In this document: positions 20,783 through 31,859 of the stretch, piece by piece | Position numbering within the stretch: the first letter of the stretch is position 1 | How the letters are laid out: each line of letters starts with the position of its first letter | Source: Isoetes taiwanensis | Taxonomy: Eukaryota > Streptophyta > Lycopodiopsida > Isoetales > Isoetaceae | Assembly: GCA_021234155.1 (NCBI GenBank) | Contig: JAJEKV010000094.1 | Location: forward strand, 3,640,535 to 3,704,534 | Length of the DNA stretch: 64,000 nucleotides | Direction of reading: 5' to 3' | Notes under the pieces: generated by a model | Databases searched by the model: none | What the model saw: the letters and a program-made list of their open reading frames with translations, nothing else | Told to the model about the DNA's origin: nothing | Translations under genes and position numbers: made by a program

Positions 20783-20809
20783 CTGGAGCGACTGCAGCTG
20801 TAGACCCAC
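20783..20809 (-). CDS. 27-bp micro-exon of an unrecognised gene
   Basis: Nine codons (VGLQLQSLQ) bounded by TTTTCAG (acceptor, 20810-20811) and GTATTT (donor, 20781-20782). They join in frame (phase 0) to the exon at 20951-21133, which is why I accept so small an exon. Confidence 0.4.
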
Positions 20810-20950
20810 CTGAAAATTCCATCTAAAGAATAGGAAATATCATTAGAAAATAGGAATCACATTTGCATCCTTATACACTTGGCTGCATTTATAGATTAGA
20901 TTGAAGAAAGCATACTGTCAAATATCTAATCTGTGGGCAAAGTTTTACCT

Positions 20951-21133
20951 GTTGATCAAGAAAACCAGCACATGCGGAGTAGCTTCTCTTGGTTTTGCTT
21001 GTTTTGGCTTGGAGTAATCTTGCAGATAAGATTGCCGAAAAGGCCATAGAAAGGACCGCCAAAGATGCTTTCTCTTTTTGCCTATTTCTAAAGAACCTCA
21101 AGTATTCAAGCCTTTGCCATTGCAGCACACCAC
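20951..21133 (-). CDS. Internal exon of an unrecognised host gene
   Basis: The exon runs from an acceptor (TTGTTTAG) near 21134 to a GTAAAA donor at 20950. It reads VLQWQRLEYLRFFRNRQKEK, then a small-residue helix (ASLAVLSMAFSAILSARLL) and a basic QAKTSKTKRSYSACAGFLDQQ. The middle could be a membrane or amphipathic helix. I do not recognise the family. It is open throughout, has consensus splice sites, and a partial duplicate lies at 8561-8737, so it is probably a real exon. Other exons were not found. Confidence 0.5.
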
Positions 21134-21384
21134 TAAACAATAGAATAGAAAAATGAATTAATACCAGGTGCTTCCGGACTTAAAAATTTAGACGACCTTT
21201 GTTGTTATAGCAACCATAAGCAATGGAGAAATGCCTTAACCCCAGACAGCAGTGTTGTTACGTACTTACCGTACCTGTACGACACTGTAAGTGTTTTATG
21301 TATCATACCTCGTAATGTACCTCTGATTTTTTAACGTACCCGAAAAAAAGCAGTACGCTCATGGATCGTGGTTACTTCATGGCT

Positions 21385-21610
21385 ACCTCTTAGCCATTGT
21401 AATTACAATATGGGATGCTTCAATTTTGGGCATAACGTAGGTTCAAATCCCACATGTTCAAGATCGTCTTCCGCGCCATTCAAAATTGACAAATATATTC
21501 TATTATAAAGTGACGGACATTAATAATAGATTCAACCTTGCAATTTTGGAATCAAACAAATGTTCGCGGCGGCCTTGGCCATAACGATAAATTTCTTGTT
21601 GATATAGGCA
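21385..21610 (-). repeat. Dispersed repeat, copy c, SINE-like
   Basis: The inverted counterpart of copies a and b. On the plus strand it has GGTTCAAATCC (21440-21450), a pol III B-box-like sequence, about 60 bp after a GGCTA-CCTCT-TAGCC hairpin resembling a tRNA arm. A tRNA-derived SINE is possible. No clear A box lies on the same strand and no tail is seen. Confidence 0.4.
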
Positions 21611-21945
21611 TAAGGCTAGTGTTTACATGTGATGAGTATTCCAAAATCATCAAAATATACTAAGAATATGAAAATGAAAATTGATATTTGGCTTGTTGGA
21701 ATTAAGTGGCCTTAGAATAACCCTCCAAGTGGCAGGTCCAGAAGCGGGCGCCGTAGATCTTGGCCACAACTTTTGCTGTGGGCAACATTTTTTTTTCCAC
21801 TTTTAGTGTGTTTCAATCACGATGGTGGGCAATATTTACATGGTTTGGGTCCGGAAGTAGTGAACTGATGCTAATAGGATATTATTTAATGCAAAAAATT
21901 GCTTCCCATTTTCCTATAATAAAGCCCCCTTGACTGCAGATAATT

Positions 21946-22090
21946 AGAATAGAATAGAATAGAATGGTTTTTATCGTCTACAGAGACGAATGGACCTATG
22001 TGACCCAATCAAGGAGCATAGCAGACTGCCATAGAAAAAGAAAATAAAAACTCTAAAATGCAACAGTTGAAGCCTGCAGATTAAAGAAGG
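21946..22090. repeat. AGAAT-anchored dispersed repeat, copy 1
   Basis: Four AGAAT units (21946-21965), followed by TTTTATCGTCTACAGAGACG-like sequence and GACCTATGTGACCCAA. Close relatives follow the AGAAT runs at 43421 and 62420. Confidence 0.55.
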
Positions 22091-23351
22091 CGGTCGAATT
22101 GGGCGGTCGGGGTTCTGACGGTGAAACTTTAATCGGCGATATCTCTCTTATCTGGTGTCAGATTTCGGCGTGCTTGGGCTCGTTGGAAAGTATCGTAGGA
22201 GCAAGGTTTCAAAATGGAAGATCTGTACGCATTTGCACCTCTAGGATGGAGTGTTATGGTTACGAAATAAGAACATAAGAGGATGCAGAATGGCTAGTGA
22301 GGGAACTGGGAATAGTCAAAGAATATATGTGATTTTTATGATTGATGAAGAAAAGGATCCAGTTTACCAGGCATAATTTGCAGTCATGCAACAAAGGGCT
22401 TATCTTCATGACTTGCAGAGATTTGAATCCTATGGATGCGCACTATGATGCGGTATTTCGCTTCCCGAGGTAGGCAAAGGCAGAATACACGATCCAGCTG
22501 AACCGAATTGTATGTAATATAAAAAGTTGTCTTCTTCTAATTACTAAGCTAGTTTCGACTAACATGGGGTAGGAAGGCAGCAGGGACCCCTGACTGGTAG
22601 CGCACTAAGGCCTCTTTCAATGAGGTGCATAAGTCATCGGGCAAGAGGTATATTTCGGTTCTTTCTATTTCCATTGTCTTATATTCAAATTGCATAATAT
22701 AAGCATATTAATCAGAGCAACAACAGCTGGCAGGAAGAAGAAATTAGGTTGAATAACCCATGGTCATGGGAATGTAAATCTCTAATAAATTTTAAATCAA
22801 AATTTTATCTTATCATTAAAAAATGTATTGTATATGGATAGTAAGGTAAAATAATGTCGCTCTAATAATATATATGTAATCTCAAAAAGGACAAATGACC
22901 AGTTCAGATTTGACAATAGATTGACAAAGGTTTAACAATAGTATGAAAGTGTATGATGTCAAGTTTTGGGACTTATATGGTATATACACAGGGGCCAGAC
23001 ACGGTACATTGATTGAACATGGTAACTTATGTCCCATGTTGGTTTCCATATTCATAAACTCTAATGCTTAAAATTATTTTTCTTTATAGTACTACAACAT
23101 ATGTCACTTTTTAACTTATTTGTTCTTGGTTCCACTATAAAATATCCCAATTAATGGTCTGTATTTTCATATAATAGCAACATCAAAAGGAAAGATCTCG
23201 TCATCATATATCATCACTGTTGAGTTTTGTCATATTTGAGCCTCATAGCAATCCAACAAATAAATCAAGTTGATAAGAGATGTAGCTTTGGTTACCTGCA
23301 TTCACACAATACCAATGTTAGCAAGATATAAGGTAATAAGGCAAAGCAGGA
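22091..23351. other. Intergenic or old transposon sequence
   Basis: 22085-22260 is GC-richer and resembles LTR or leader sequence in style, but no end or partner is visible. The remainder is AT-rich without supported features. Confidence 0.35.
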
Positions 23352-25450
23352 ATGGAGGTTGATAACGTTTATGCTCGTAATAATGCTGGGCAAAGAAAGT
23401 CCTTGTGGGTCAGCATCAAGAACAAGGCAAAGCGTTATGCCACTAATACTACATCGATCATGGTGGCAATAGTGAATATATGGCTGGTTGCAATTGGCAT
23501 GATTGTAGGTCATTTTGAAAATGAGCAATGGCCTAGTTTGTTGTCTGAATTACATTTGTTAGAACTACAAGAAACACGGAGTTCACATGGTGCAATAGAG
23601 GGATTGATCAAGAGAGTGTCTATGCTTGGTATGACAAGTGTTATGTGAACCATATCATAATGAGTGCTTGTCCGGACTTATACCGCCACAAGTTTAAGGA
23701 GAACGCAGTTTCAATCATAATCCTCGATTACTCTGTCTTGACAATGTCAAACAATTTAGAGCAGCATCCAAGTTGAATACTGGGTATTTGGATGAAGAGT
23801 CTAAAACACACTGAAAGGGTCTGGATTATGAGAGTTCATATAAAAGTGGTATCAATGTGATGATTTTATCTTTGGCAGCTGTTATAAGATTTGCTAGAAG
23901 TTGGAGGAGGAGTAAATGTACGAGAGAGAGGGCTTAGTTGGACTCTTTGTATTGTAGGCTCTCTAGGATTAGGAAAGTCGATTTCAATTCAGGAGAAAGA
24001 GAAGTTATAGAAGAAATCAAATAGCTCTAGTCCATCAAAGTGGAAGCCAATGTCAAACCTGCTCTAAGCTAGGTACATGAAGGTGATAGATGTCCTAATT
24101 TTTTCTTTAGAGCTACCAGATAAAGGACACATTCTACCCGATTGGTATCCTTGGAGTTGGAGAATGTGTGGATAGTCAGTGAACCGCAACATATGAAAGA
24201 ATTTTTACATAATCACTTATGCTTCTTAGAAGGATAAATTGGGGACTGGGGAGTCCATTAAGCATGCCTCCTTTCTTATGGAAAAAGATGTGTTAGTATA
24301 TGCTCAACTTACTTGGTTTGGAGCAGATTATCTGGACATATGGTTGAATACAAGTTGCATCACTTTCATACCTAAAATAGCAAAGCCTAAAACTATTAAT
24401 GACTGTCGGTGATCAGTCTATTGTCATCCTTCTACAAGATAATTGCAAAGGTATATGGGAAAAAGTTGAAGCCCGCTTTGCAAAAGCGTCTTCAAAATGC
24501 GATTCAGATTTTTGCCAAGAAGTATCCCAAGCAACATAACAACAATATTCCAAGAATTCCACTAGTCTAAGAGGAGAGACAAAAGATTACTAGATTTCCA
24601 AGTTTATGAAAACACTCTTTGCCTTTGGTTGTGGAGTAACCTTCACATCTATGGTAATGAAACTTCTATTTTCTAGAGTTAGACTATTGTTATTTTTCCC
24701 AAAGAAATCTCTCATATTTTATCAACAGGAAGGGGAAATGTGCCCTCTGGTTCCTTTCTTGTTTAACATAGTAGCAGGGTTTTCTCGTCTACTTCTTTCA
24801 ATTATTGAACATCAAGTCATCATTGGCCTTACCATGCATGATGGAACACAATATGTTTGTAATTAAGATGTCGATGACACCTTCCAATTAGAAGCACCAA
24901 AAGAAAATTTGCCCATGCTAAAAAGATTCTGAATTCATCTTTGTTTGCCTTCGGCTATTTTTTTAATTGGATTAAGTGTGCTATCTTGTGGCTGTTAGAG
25001 GATCCTTTGCTATTGTGAAGCACAATTACTCATAGAGTCTTGTTCCATATGAAGATTCTTCCAAATTGTTGGGCACCCAAATTGGTATAGACAGGTCCGT
25101 TTTAGCAATTTGGTATGAGATCTGTCTCAATCTTCACAAATATTTGAACTAGTGGAGAACCTGCAAATTTCTATGGCGAGCAGAATTTAGTAGCTAAATC
25201 TTTTTTGAGCAATTATGTTAGCCTATGAGAATATCATATAGAAATTGACAAAAGATAGTGCATAACTTTGTATTTGGCACCCGGGGGGATGTGGGGGAAT
25301 GAGGGTACAAACCTCAAAGTGGCCTAGAGGAAATGTTGCCTAGCTAAGAAATATGATGGTTTGAGGATGTTAGATTTCTCCCTACATAGCAAGGTGATGG
25401 GCATACATTGAAGAATGGTAAGAGAGAGAAGGAAGGAATTAGTGGCTTTA
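23352..25450 (+). pseudogene. 5'-truncated LINE (endonuclease and reverse transcriptase)
   Basis: From the left: endonuclease motifs VDNVYARNNAGQRKSLW (about 23355-23405) and a W-LVA-G-M block near 23480. The frame then changes to EFTWCNRGIDQESVYAWYDK (about 23578-23640) and LDYSVLT, in the position of the conserved SDHSPL. A K/R-E helix region with CPNFFFRA lies near 24090-24120. The reverse transcriptase is recognisable from ITFIPKIAKPKTINDCR (about 24358) and SSFYKIIAKVYGKKLKPALQ, then CPLVPFLFNIVAGFSRLL (about 24740-24800) and DVDDTFQLEAPKEN, the degenerate -ADD- box, near 24870. A C-terminal KYDGLRMLDFSLHSK lies near 25345-25390. Frameshifts and stops are many. The N-terminal endonuclease is missing, as expected of a 5'-truncated insertion. 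Confidence 0.75.
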
Positions 25451-26143
25451 AGTGGGAAAGTCAAGGTCAGCTATGGCAGAAGTCCAGTGAAGGTATGGTC
25501 ATTAAGTCAAGCGGAGGCAATTAGAGGTTTTAGGAAACTGTAAATCATAAAATATTACTTATCCTAAATTTAATGTTTGCCCTAAATAGGAAAGGGGATG
25601 ATATAAACGAAAATGTATGCCTTACTTTTAGAGGGGCGGCATGTGGGGGTAAATACACACCCTGATTAAAAAAAAAACCAACTAAAAAAAAATTGGTAGG
25701 CATTGACCCCCTGTTTTTAACTTAAAAATCTCCCTTGTAGAGAACTCGATCAAAGGAGTTTTTGAGGGCATTGAATGCTCTCTTTGTGCTATGTCCAAAC
25801 ACACAAAAATCGCATGCATCCGAGTTTTTTAGAAAAACGTTATCTTAGATTTGAGGAAAAGACATCCTTTGCTCTAATTTTTATCAATTTCCCTCAAAAC
25901 TATGCTATATACTTTCCCCTTTTATCTTTCATAACAATCACAACTCAGGCTTCTATAACTTAAATTCCCTAACGAGGACTCTATAATTTAGAACCCTCCT
26001 CTCAAGATTAAATACAACTAACAACAAAGTACTTCTATACTACTCGTGGGCAACATGTTGGGAATTTTCATCCAATCTCTACACTGATCAACTCAACTAA
26101 GTAGGGCATGACTAGTGCTATGATTCAATCTACCAACATCACG
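25451..26143. other. LINE 3' flank and possible leader of an LTR element
   Basis: A-rich runs lie at 25667-25691. No gene is seen. If the minus-strand LTR element is real, 25.7-26.14 kb would be its leader. Confidence 0.3.
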
Positions 26144-26155
26144 GATCTGATACCA
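26144..26155 (-). other. Possible tRNA-Met primer-binding site
   Basis: The minus strand reads TGGTATCAGATC, near the TGGTATCAGAGC complement of initiator tRNA-Met used by many plant LTR retrotransposons. It is preceded by ...GCA A, that is an LTR-like CA end and a one-base spacer. Confidence 0.4.
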
Positions 26156-26156
26156 T

Positions 26157-27979
26157 TGCGATGCTCCCTCAACCAATACGATATTCCCATCATATAATCC
26201 TCTTTCCCAATGAAAACTATCACCAAGAAAGGTCCTCCGTCTGGCTCAAACCACTTGTGATGGCCAAGCATTTAAGTGAAGGACCCATAGGTTTCGTTGG
26301 CCCATTCCTCCTCTGGAACATTCTCTACTGTAGAAGCATACATTCCTATTAGCATACAACATCAATACTTACAAATAGTACGCCACTATCAGCTCAAAAC
26401 AAAACTATAAACATGCATAATACACATAAATACATGGATATCTAGCCCGACTCATATTCCAAAGGGTCAGCTAACACTCCAAGGTCTCCAATAGAGCATA
26501 CATAAACATGACAATAACTTTGGTTGGCATCGAACATTGGCAAGGGACCCCACAACATCTGCCTCTTCTGTGCACACTTTGCAGATAGCCTTTAAAACAT
26601 GCTGAGTAGTGATTGTAGCCTTCCAGAGACATGACCCCAAGGATTCACTCTATGGGACCACTCCAAGTTGCATCTCCCTGGTCCGATAAGACAGGAATTG
26701 GACAATTCTCATTCAAGAGCACAATAGGATTATTGCGAGCTAGAGGATCGAGATCACCCATCCTTATCGCATTTAACCAACTAAAATCACTGAGTCAGGG
26801 TTCCCTCTACCCAGGGGGTGTTAGACCCAAACCTGGCCCACACGCAGTGATCGACTATAAGTCCAAGTCAATATAAGAACCGCAATAGTCATGCCCAACG
26901 AGGTCCTATCTCCATAGTTCCACTATCCCCATTTGTCTGATGCTCAATCACCACATAGCATCCACAACCAGGAGGGCTCTTATGTACATGTTGAAATTAT
27001 TGGAGATTATGGGTATTCTAGCTAGGATCATCTACACATCTACTAGCTTTTAGATCTCTACCCCCTTCCCCAAGCTCAAGAGTTGCAAACTGAACTACTA
27101 CAGAACCATCTAATACCGAGTAACTAAGAATCAACTGAACATCTAATAACCATTGTCATGGAGTATCTCCATCCTTCGAGGCCGCTACTGTCCTTGGAAC
27201 AAGTGAAAATCTCCAAGTCGAATGGGATTATGGTTAGTACTAGGTTTGTCTAGCCAGAAGTGGCAGATACCATTCGACCAATCTATTTAGGCCAAGTGGC
27301 ATCTTAATGGCCTTTTAATTAACTTAGATATAATTACTTAACAAGTCTAATTCATTATAACTTGACTAACCATAACTAATTAGCAGATCTAATTAATTTT
27401 ATTCTTGCTAACTTACCAATGTAATTAATTATACCTTAGTTAATTATGGTGACGTACCATACATTATATCCATATAGGCATACAATGTGGTGGAACATCA
27501 CAGACTTAGGCAGTCCTCTTCTGCACTGGATCAACTCTCAGTTGGTTTGCATCGTTGCTTGCGGCCTTAAATACGGAGCCGGAGGCTTGTTTTGGAGGCA
27601 TTGATATACAACATATTGCCATCACCAAGCTCAACAATCTCACACAAGGGTCGCGTCCAAGCAAGCTGCCTCGACTGTGGGACAATACTATAGGCTCTAC
27701 CATTGTCAACGTGGAGGGGGTTGGACGTATTTCAATTCTTCTATGAGAATGTTACTAGCGTATACAACATATGGAGATAGGGATACAAAGGTGTGTGCTA
27801 CTTATGTGTCCAACATTCGGGGATCAAGAGACAAAAGTTATTACTAACTTATGGAACTTAATAAGGTTGTTATTATCCATGTGTTATTGTTTTTTTTTTG
27901 TGCATTGGATGAAGGCATAATCGTGAGAATATGCCAAATCAAGGGTGTCAGATTTTACATCTCACACCCCAGTACATCA
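26157..27979 (-). mobile_element. Possible LTR remnant, minus orientation
   Basis: The segment upstream of the primer-binding site on the minus strand would be the LTR. A plausible start is TGTACTGGGGTGTGAGATG (near 27976), which resembles the starts of several plant LTRs. No second LTR or gag-pol lies in the window, so this rests on two short motifs only. Confidence 0.25.
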
Positions 27980-28527
27980 ACACGCTCCCCATATGCTTTA
28001 CATATGTACACCAATAACAATGCATACAAAATAAAAAATAATACGACCTAAGGTCCCACATTCGCAAACTAACTGAAAGTCAAAGTAACAGAAACTATAA
28101 AGGATGTTCTTATACATATGACGACTGGAAAGGAGCCAAGAGGAAGTGCAAGTGACAGAAACGTGTATGCAAATAGAAGATGCTTTGATATATCACAATG
28201 TGGAAAACAGGTCTACATCTTAAATGGAAAGCTGCATGCACGTTACTTGTTCCACAAGCATGACAGCACATCATGCTAAACCACGGAAATGAACATCAAA
28301 ATGAGGATCCGGCATCACTTTGGAGCTTCGTTCACACAGACAATGCATTGCAAAAACAGTTGTACAAGAGTGGCTTGCAAAAACAACTCTACAAGAATAG
28401 CCGGAAGAAACCATAGACACTAGGCCTGCATAGTCCGAAACACTGCTCTACCAAGGCGCTCTAATGTATTTAAATGCCTTATCAGTGTGGCTCTCATAAG
28501 ATTCATCTGCCCACGGAACACCCTGCG
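27980..28527. other. 3' flank of the minus-strand gene
   Basis: Non-coding. It probably includes the 3' UTR of the gene ending at 28528. Confidence 0.35.
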
Positions 28528-29429
28528 TTACTTCAGGGATACTTTCAGGTCATCCATGTCCAAACAATGCAACGCGTCATGAAGGCACTGTATGGTATTC
28601 CCAAGAGCTATCTTCGATTCACGAATGGACATCATTGTCTCCTTAGCTAGCAACTCCACATCCACGTGCAAATGAAAGCACTCCGACTTGCCATCAACAG
28701 CAATATGCGCATCTGTAATGCGATGTTCATCAGAATCAGTGTCAAGATTCACGACCAGGCTGCAAATCGCATCTAGATTTGCCATTTCTTCAGTCTTCTC
28801 TATCTCCTTACGAGCTCCTACAAGAAACATGAAATATGTGCATAAGCACAAAGTGCGAAAATGAGCTACAGAGCAGCAAGAGTGTGATCCTCCACACCCA
28901 CGGCTATGAAACCATCCCATGGGGCTGGAATTTCGCACATCTATGGCTCTGGACACCCCTCCCCATCATCGAAGCCCTCATCACTGTCCACCTCACAACC
29001 GTTGGCCTCACCAAGACTCACATCAGCGTGAGCATTCCAATAGCGTCTTTTCCCCTTACCAACTCGCTCTACATGTACAACTCCAGGAGGTAGCCCAAAC
29101 AATACATTCCTCACATCATTACGAGAGGCATGTGCAGGATCTAGAGTCAATCTCCAGGCAGCTTCAACACGATGCTGGGAAATGAAGGCTGTGTTTGTTG
29201 GCAACACCCACGATCCACTGAATACAAACTTCTCCGTTTGCAGCATCCTACAGATGGTTTGAACAAGTAAGGCACTAATATGCCTACGGCCATGGTACAT
29301 ATGGAAATGTTTTGCTTTTGCAAACAAGTTACGATTATCAAGAGTCACGCAGTTCTTAATGTCTCCAGCCCCATACAGAGCATAGAGATTCCTACCCCTT
29401 TCAATTTGATCCGCTGTCACATTCTTCAT
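28528..29429 (-). CDS. Unrecognised two-exon protein
   Basis: Exon 1 begins at ATG 29429 and is open for over 150 codons. It is basic and His-rich at first (AKHFHMYHGRRHISALLVQT), has VEAAWRLTLDPAHASRNDVR and GKGKRRYWNAHADV, then turns acidic. Exon 2 is open from an acceptor CTTGTAG near 28821 (ARKEIEKTEEMANLDAICSL) to the stop at 28528, with many Asp, Glu and His residues. A donor A|GTGATG near 28986 would join them in frame; the next 30 codons of exon 1 otherwise run to a stop at 28941. No domain is recognised. The long open frames, consensus acceptor and upstream TATA box suggest a real gene or a well-preserved element gene. Confidence 0.5.
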
Positions 29430-29488
29430 GTGATGTCTATGATGGAGCTTACCTAAGTCCTTTAAGCAGTAGCATGGAAAAAATTAGT

Positions 29489-29502
29489 GGCTATATATAG
29501 CC
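29489..29502 (-). promoter_or_regulatory. TATA box, palindromic
   Basis: GGCTATATATAGCC, a perfect 14-bp palindrome, lies 60 bp upstream of the ATG at 29429 on the minus strand. A short ATG reading frame (29475) followed by GTAAGC lies between and could be a leader exon or upstream ORF. Confidence 0.45.
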
Positions 29503-30216
29503 AAATGGCGATTTTTTAGGGGGTCTAGGCAATTTTTGCGGCGAATTTTATGAAGAGAGATTTCTTCTGAAAAAATAAAAAATAGCCATAGTTAAAACAA
29601 GTACTCCATTATTTTTTTAAGATTAGCCAAACTATTTTCCCCCTTTTCCTTAAAGAAAAAGGGATTAGCCTTTCTTTATATTATAATATTTATATATGAA
29701 ATCATTAATAGCCAAACAAAAATGAATTCTTATTATAGACTTTTACACATGCCCACCTACTATCATCAGTGATAGTAGTTTTTCAAACTATGAATTTTTA
29801 TTATATATACCACGTATGCATCTTCAAAAAGGAACTGTAAGAGATGGCCAATATCCCTATAGATGCCCGAGTTGGTTGCATAATATCCTCCTTCAAGGGT
29901 TAGAGATAAGTGTAATTTGATCATCATATCTACAAGGTGTCGTTGCATTGAATGTAGTTCATACTATGGATGTTATAAGCTAGGTTGTGAGCTTCTATTA
30001 CAAGTTTTTGGGTTGCCCCTAAGGGGGCAAACCCTTGTTTACGTGGGTTTGTGGCATATTATAGGTATATGCCGGTTATATGCTTGAAATATGCCTATGA
30101 CCGCTAAAAACCCCTTATTGGCTACATAAATGCTTTCGGTCGTTTTTCGTTGTTGGGCAGCCACTCTTGAAACCGGCTAACGGAGGGCACCTTTCTGGGC
30201 AAACTGGCATAAGAGT
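29503..30216. other. AT-rich intergenic sequence
   Basis: Repeated AATAGCCA and TTAGCCAAA words occur at 29580-29715. They recur as AGTAGCCAAAG and ATAGCCAAACC at 46690-46820, possibly from an old shared repeat. A GGGTTGCCCCTAAGGGGGCA hairpin lies near 30010-30033. No gene. Confidence 0.4.
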
Positions 30217-30236
30217 ATGGGATTTAGTATCTGGGA

Positions 30237-30990
30237 ATGGCTTCGAGGAAATGGGCTCTGGATCGCCCGTCTCAATATTCTTCTACGCCCGCTCTCTTCC
30301 ATCACCAAGTCAGAAGAAGATCTGCAGGTAACATGCTACTGTTTGGAAACCCGAAAACTTCTTTCCAAGACCAAGACGAGCTCCGCTCTCCCCTAAAGTT
30401 GAGATCCAGGACATTCTTACGCTTCCATATCCAAGCTCGTGAGCCAAATATTGACACGATGGAGCTCCTTTATCTCAAATGGTAAGATAGGCCCGGGTTG
30501 GCTTCTGCTGTGATTAGAGATGGTTAGTTAACATTCTTCTGAAAGACATCACGTGTATCGGGCTCTCTCAAAAGTTGTCTTGACAAGATCCTCGCAAAAC
30601 TAAGATCTCAAGGGCCATTTCTGCAGTCGATTAGGTTTTAAGTTTTGGCTCTGAGAAGTTGTTCTCATGTGCACGTTTTTGTAGCGCAAAGGTTTCTTTG
30701 TGGAAGAGGAGGGCAAAATGGAGCTACCCAGTGAAGAAAAATCACAACTCATGTCTACGCTCTGGAAATTGCTTTCGAATAGAGAATGGGGACGGATAGA
30801 AAAACTCACAAGCAATTTTGATGTGCAAAGCTCGACATTGGCAACATGCATTGCCATTGCATACGACTCGATCTTACATGATTGTCTCATTCACTTTGTC
30901 AATATGAGGGCGATGAAGTAAAAGCGTCTAGGCGGACTTCATGTTATTAGTACATCTCTGCATGAGTCCCATCGGATTGATAACCAGGTA
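30237..30990 (+). CDS. Possible host exons, unrecognised
   Basis: A first open block (30237-30479) starts MASRKWALDRPSQYSSTPAL, Ser/Arg-rich like an organelle transit peptide, and ends at a GTAAGA donor (30480). A second block starts after TTTTTGTAG near 30686 and has two open frames. One reads KMELPSEEKSQLMSTLWKLL and runs to 30921, but its phase does not match the first block. A third piece ends at a GTACAATG donor-like site near 30989. Another frame from ATG 30217 (MGFSIWEWLRGNGLW) overlaps the first block. Exon boundaries are uncertain. Confidence 0.3.
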
Positions 30991-31160
30991 CAATGTGCAC
31001 TTCTGGAACCTCACTAGATTTTCATTATACATGTGCTTTCTATCCAAATTTGAAAGCAAACAGTTCATATAAACAAAAATTTCATTGCTTATAATAAGAG
31101 AAGGGACTCATTCTAGTTAGCATTGTACAATAGCTATGCGGAAGATCAGGGCGGCAAGGA

Positions 31161-31726
31161 TGTTAGTCCTGTGCCTCCTGGTACAGGACTATTCATGCAT
31201 ACAACGGACCAGGTCAAGCTCAAGGATCCACAACGGTGGTCACTCGTCAAAGGCTCAGTAGAAGACCAAGCAGCGAACCATGCGGCCAAAGCCTAAGAGG
31301 CGCCGCTCGACACAAGTGGCGGCCCGTCACCGCCAGCGTCGGCGTCGGCATGATTCTAGGCACTTCAAGAGCACCGCCAACATTCCTCAAATCAGGCCTC
31401 CCTTCCAGAGTCGGCACCGAGATCGGTCCGAGTGTCCATATTGGGCCAAAGGCCATTGTACTATATATATATGACTAGAGCTCCGCACATGAGTTCTAGA
31501 TGAGTTTTGAGTCTTGTCTCCTTTCGGTTTTTCTCTCTATTGCGAGAGCTCATGTATGTTCATCATTGATATCAAGGAAGCTTATCATTTTCCTCTCATT
31601 TGTTACATTTTTCTTCTTCTTGTTCTCTTCTTGCAAATCCGTGACATAGTCCCAGAACTCTCTGTTAGATCCGCGGGTCCTCACGGAGGGCTGTCTTTCG
31701 GAGTTCCCGAACCCGGACCCCAAACA
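31161..31726 (+). repeat. 5' LTR, copy 1
   Basis: 566 bp, TGTTAG...CCCCAAACA. A TATA run (TACTATATATATATGACTAG, near 31459-31478) marks the likely U3/R promoter. It is patchily diverged from the other three LTRs. Confidence 0.85.
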
Positions 31727-31728
31727 AC

Positions 31729-31746
31729 TGGCGCTGCGGGTGCGAT
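31729..31746 (+). other. Primer-binding site, copy 1
   Basis: TGGCGCTGCGGG starts two bases after the LTR. It resembles the tRNA-Asp-type TGGCGCCGTTGCCGGGG used by Athila-group elements, with a small deletion. Confidence 0.5.
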
Positions 31747-31859
31747 TCAATCCTACTTTCTTACGTCACCATAATACGTAAAATTTCCGCCCGGAAAGAA
31801 CTCCTTTCTCGGGCGGCATCTAAGCGGGAAGCCATCAGCGTCGAGAACTGTTTAGCGAC

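Noticed and set aside
21378-21450. A functional tRNA gene
   Set aside because: Only a B-box-like sequence and one arm-like hairpin are present; acceptor and D arms do not pair.
31247-31474. Overlapping 60-80-codon frames within the 5' LTR on both strands as genes
   Set aside because: They are chance frames in LTR sequence and are not kept in the other three LTRs.
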